DNA of 7,295 nt from an uncultured Balneolaceae bacterium (GTDB lineage: Bacteria > Bacteroidota > Rhodothermia > Balneolales > Balneolaceae): contig CALKWT010000179.1 in the NCBI GenBank assembly GCA_938003885.1, forward strand, positions 1 through 7,295, given 5' to 3'. The notes below the pieces were generated by a model, which saw only the letters and a list, made by a program, of their open reading frames with translations, did not search any database and was not told the origin of the DNA. The position numbers were made by a program, and so were the translations under genes. Numbering within the stretch: the stretch's first letter is position 1; each line of letters opens with the position of its first letter. This document shows positions 6,554 to 7,295 of this stretch, piece by piece.

Positions 6554-6706
6554 AGACTGCATCAGCGTTAGGCTCAGGTATGATACAGGAAATTTGAAAT
6601 AAATGGTAATCTCAGATTCCCGACTCTGATTCCGATCCACGAAGAGCGGGGATTCCTGATTTTATCAAAATATTCGTATATTTAAGATTGACAAAAAAAT
6701 GAGCGT
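6554..6706. promoter_or_regulatory. Divergent promoter region, exosortase gene / batB-like gene
   Basis: The segment 6660-6700 is strongly AT-rich. TATATTTA at 6677-6684 matches the Bacteroidota -7 element TAnnTTTG at all but the last base and would put a start site some 15-20 bases before the batB ATG. No good TTTG -33 box was found at the expected distance. The stretch 6560-6650 has no clear promoter and may be 5' untranslated or, if the GTG at 6640 is used, coding for the exosortase. Confidence 0.3.
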
Positions 6707-7295
6707 ATGATTTGGAATAATTCTTCAATTTTATGGCTTTTACTGCTGATCCCCACCCTCTACGTGGGGTGGCTTCTCTATAAAAGAATACAGAAGAAGA
6801 GAGTTGAAGGATACTTTGATGAGCGGCTGATCAATAAGTTGCGGAGAAATTACTGGACGACAGGCGACCGGGTCCGTCTCTTCTCATTTCTTGCAGCCCT
6901 GTTCTTTTTTATCATCGCCCTTGCGGGTCCGAAAATCGGTACGGAAGTGCGGGAAGTACAGCGGCAGGGGGTCAACCTGATGGTCGCCCTGGATCTCTCC
7001 AGAAGCATGAATACCCAGGATGTGAGTCCGAGTCGTCTGGACAAGGCAAAGCTGGAACTCAACCGGCTTGTGAACCGCCTGCAGGGAGATCGGATCGGCC
7101 TGGTTGTCTTTACCGATGAGGCGTTTATTCAGGTTCCCCTTACCACCGACTACTCTGCCTTCCGGATGTTGCTCGACATCTCGAATACAGGACAGATGCC
7201 CAGCAGCGGCACCAATTTCAAGGCAGCGATGGATCGCGCCGTCGAGAGCTTCGAGGCACTCGACAACCAGGGCGGAAGTGCAGCCAATGTTCTGC
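6707..7295 (+). CDS. batB: BatB-type von Willebrand factor A membrane protein (C-terminus beyond right edge)
   Basis: 196 codons are visible. Residues 6-25 are an N-terminal membrane helix (SILWLLLLIPTLYVGWLL), then a basic cytoplasmic stretch and a second helix (about 58-74, LFSFLAALFFFIIALAG). A VWA domain starts at about 89 (GVNLMVALDLSRSMNTQD). The metal-ion-dependent adhesion site is recognisable: D96-x-S98-x-S100 and T169 in SSGTNF; the third motif (a later Asp) is off the edge. RLDKAKLELNRL, GDRIGLVVFTDEAF and QVPLTTDYSAF are typical of the Bat (Bacteroides aerotolerance) proteins, and GDRIGLVVF after a short RLDKAK helix fits BatB better than BatA. Bat proteins are usually encoded with a MoxR ATPase, a DUF58 protein and TPR partners; their role is envelope-related and poorly defined. 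The ATG at 6707 is the first in frame; no Shine-Dalgarno sequence is seen. The gene before it is the divergent exosortase gene, not batA. Confidence 0.88.
   Translation, partial: MIWNNSSILWLLLLIPTLYVGWLLYKRIQKKRVEGYFDERLINKLRRNYWTTGDRVRLFSFLAALFFFIIALAGPKIGTEVREVQRQGVNLMVALDLSRSMNTQDVSPSRLDKAKLELNRLVNRLQGDRIGLVVFTDEAFIQVPLTTDYSAFRMLLDISNTGQMPSSGTNFKAAMDRAVESFEALDNQGGSAANVL

Noticed and set aside
6699..6710. ATG at 6699 followed by TGA overlapping the batB start (ATGAGCGTATGA)
   Set aside because: It encodes only three residues. It is out of frame with batB and most likely fortuitous, although it resembles a coupled stop-start.

Overview
The window carries six genes in an arrangement typical of chromosomal DNA from the Bacteroidota or a close relative (Balneolota/Rhodothermota is my best guess, by inference only). 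Pointers are: a CopA with Cys-rich CPMxCEGDKTYDQPGDCPVCGMDL modules; a small HMA-AraC fusion regulator of a kind common in that group; a BatB-type von Willebrand protein; a compact RsmI; a cytoplasm-facing exosortase-like protein; and mostly weak or absent Shine-Dalgarno sequences.

Left third (1-3308, all minus strand): copper or soft-metal handling. A copper-translocating P1B-type ATPase (copA) runs off the left edge after its TGD motif. It is followed upstream by a roughly 690-bp stretch with no convincing intact gene, which holds several hairpins and short protein-like frames that look like decayed coding DNA. Then comes a 187-residue regulator that joins an HMA-like metal-binding domain (CxxC) to an AraC-type DNA-binding domain. 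The simplest reading is that this regulator senses the metal that CopA exports, but no operator could be identified with confidence.

Middle (3309-5864, plus strand): a 263-bp intergenic spacer with a degenerate tandem repeat separates the divergent regulator from rsmI (16S rRNA C1402 2'-O-methyltransferase). rsmI is followed 46 bp later by lnt (apolipoprotein N-acyltransferase), so the two could be co-transcribed. These are housekeeping functions.

Right (5865-7295): lnt converges on a minus-strand exosortase/archaeosortase-family membrane protein with the Cys-Arg-His triad; a GC-rich hairpin lies between the two stop codons. Divergent from the exosortase gene is the start of a batB-like gene (membrane anchors plus VWA domain), which is cut by the right edge.

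No RNA gene, CRISPR array, complete insertion sequence or phage gene was seen. The most interesting items are the HMA-AraC fusion, the nearly identical tandem metal-binding modules in CopA, a shared AATCGCAAGC hairpin-loop motif on both sides of the regulator gene, and the batB-like gene with no batA directly before it. I see no clear evidence for a wholly new multi-gene system.
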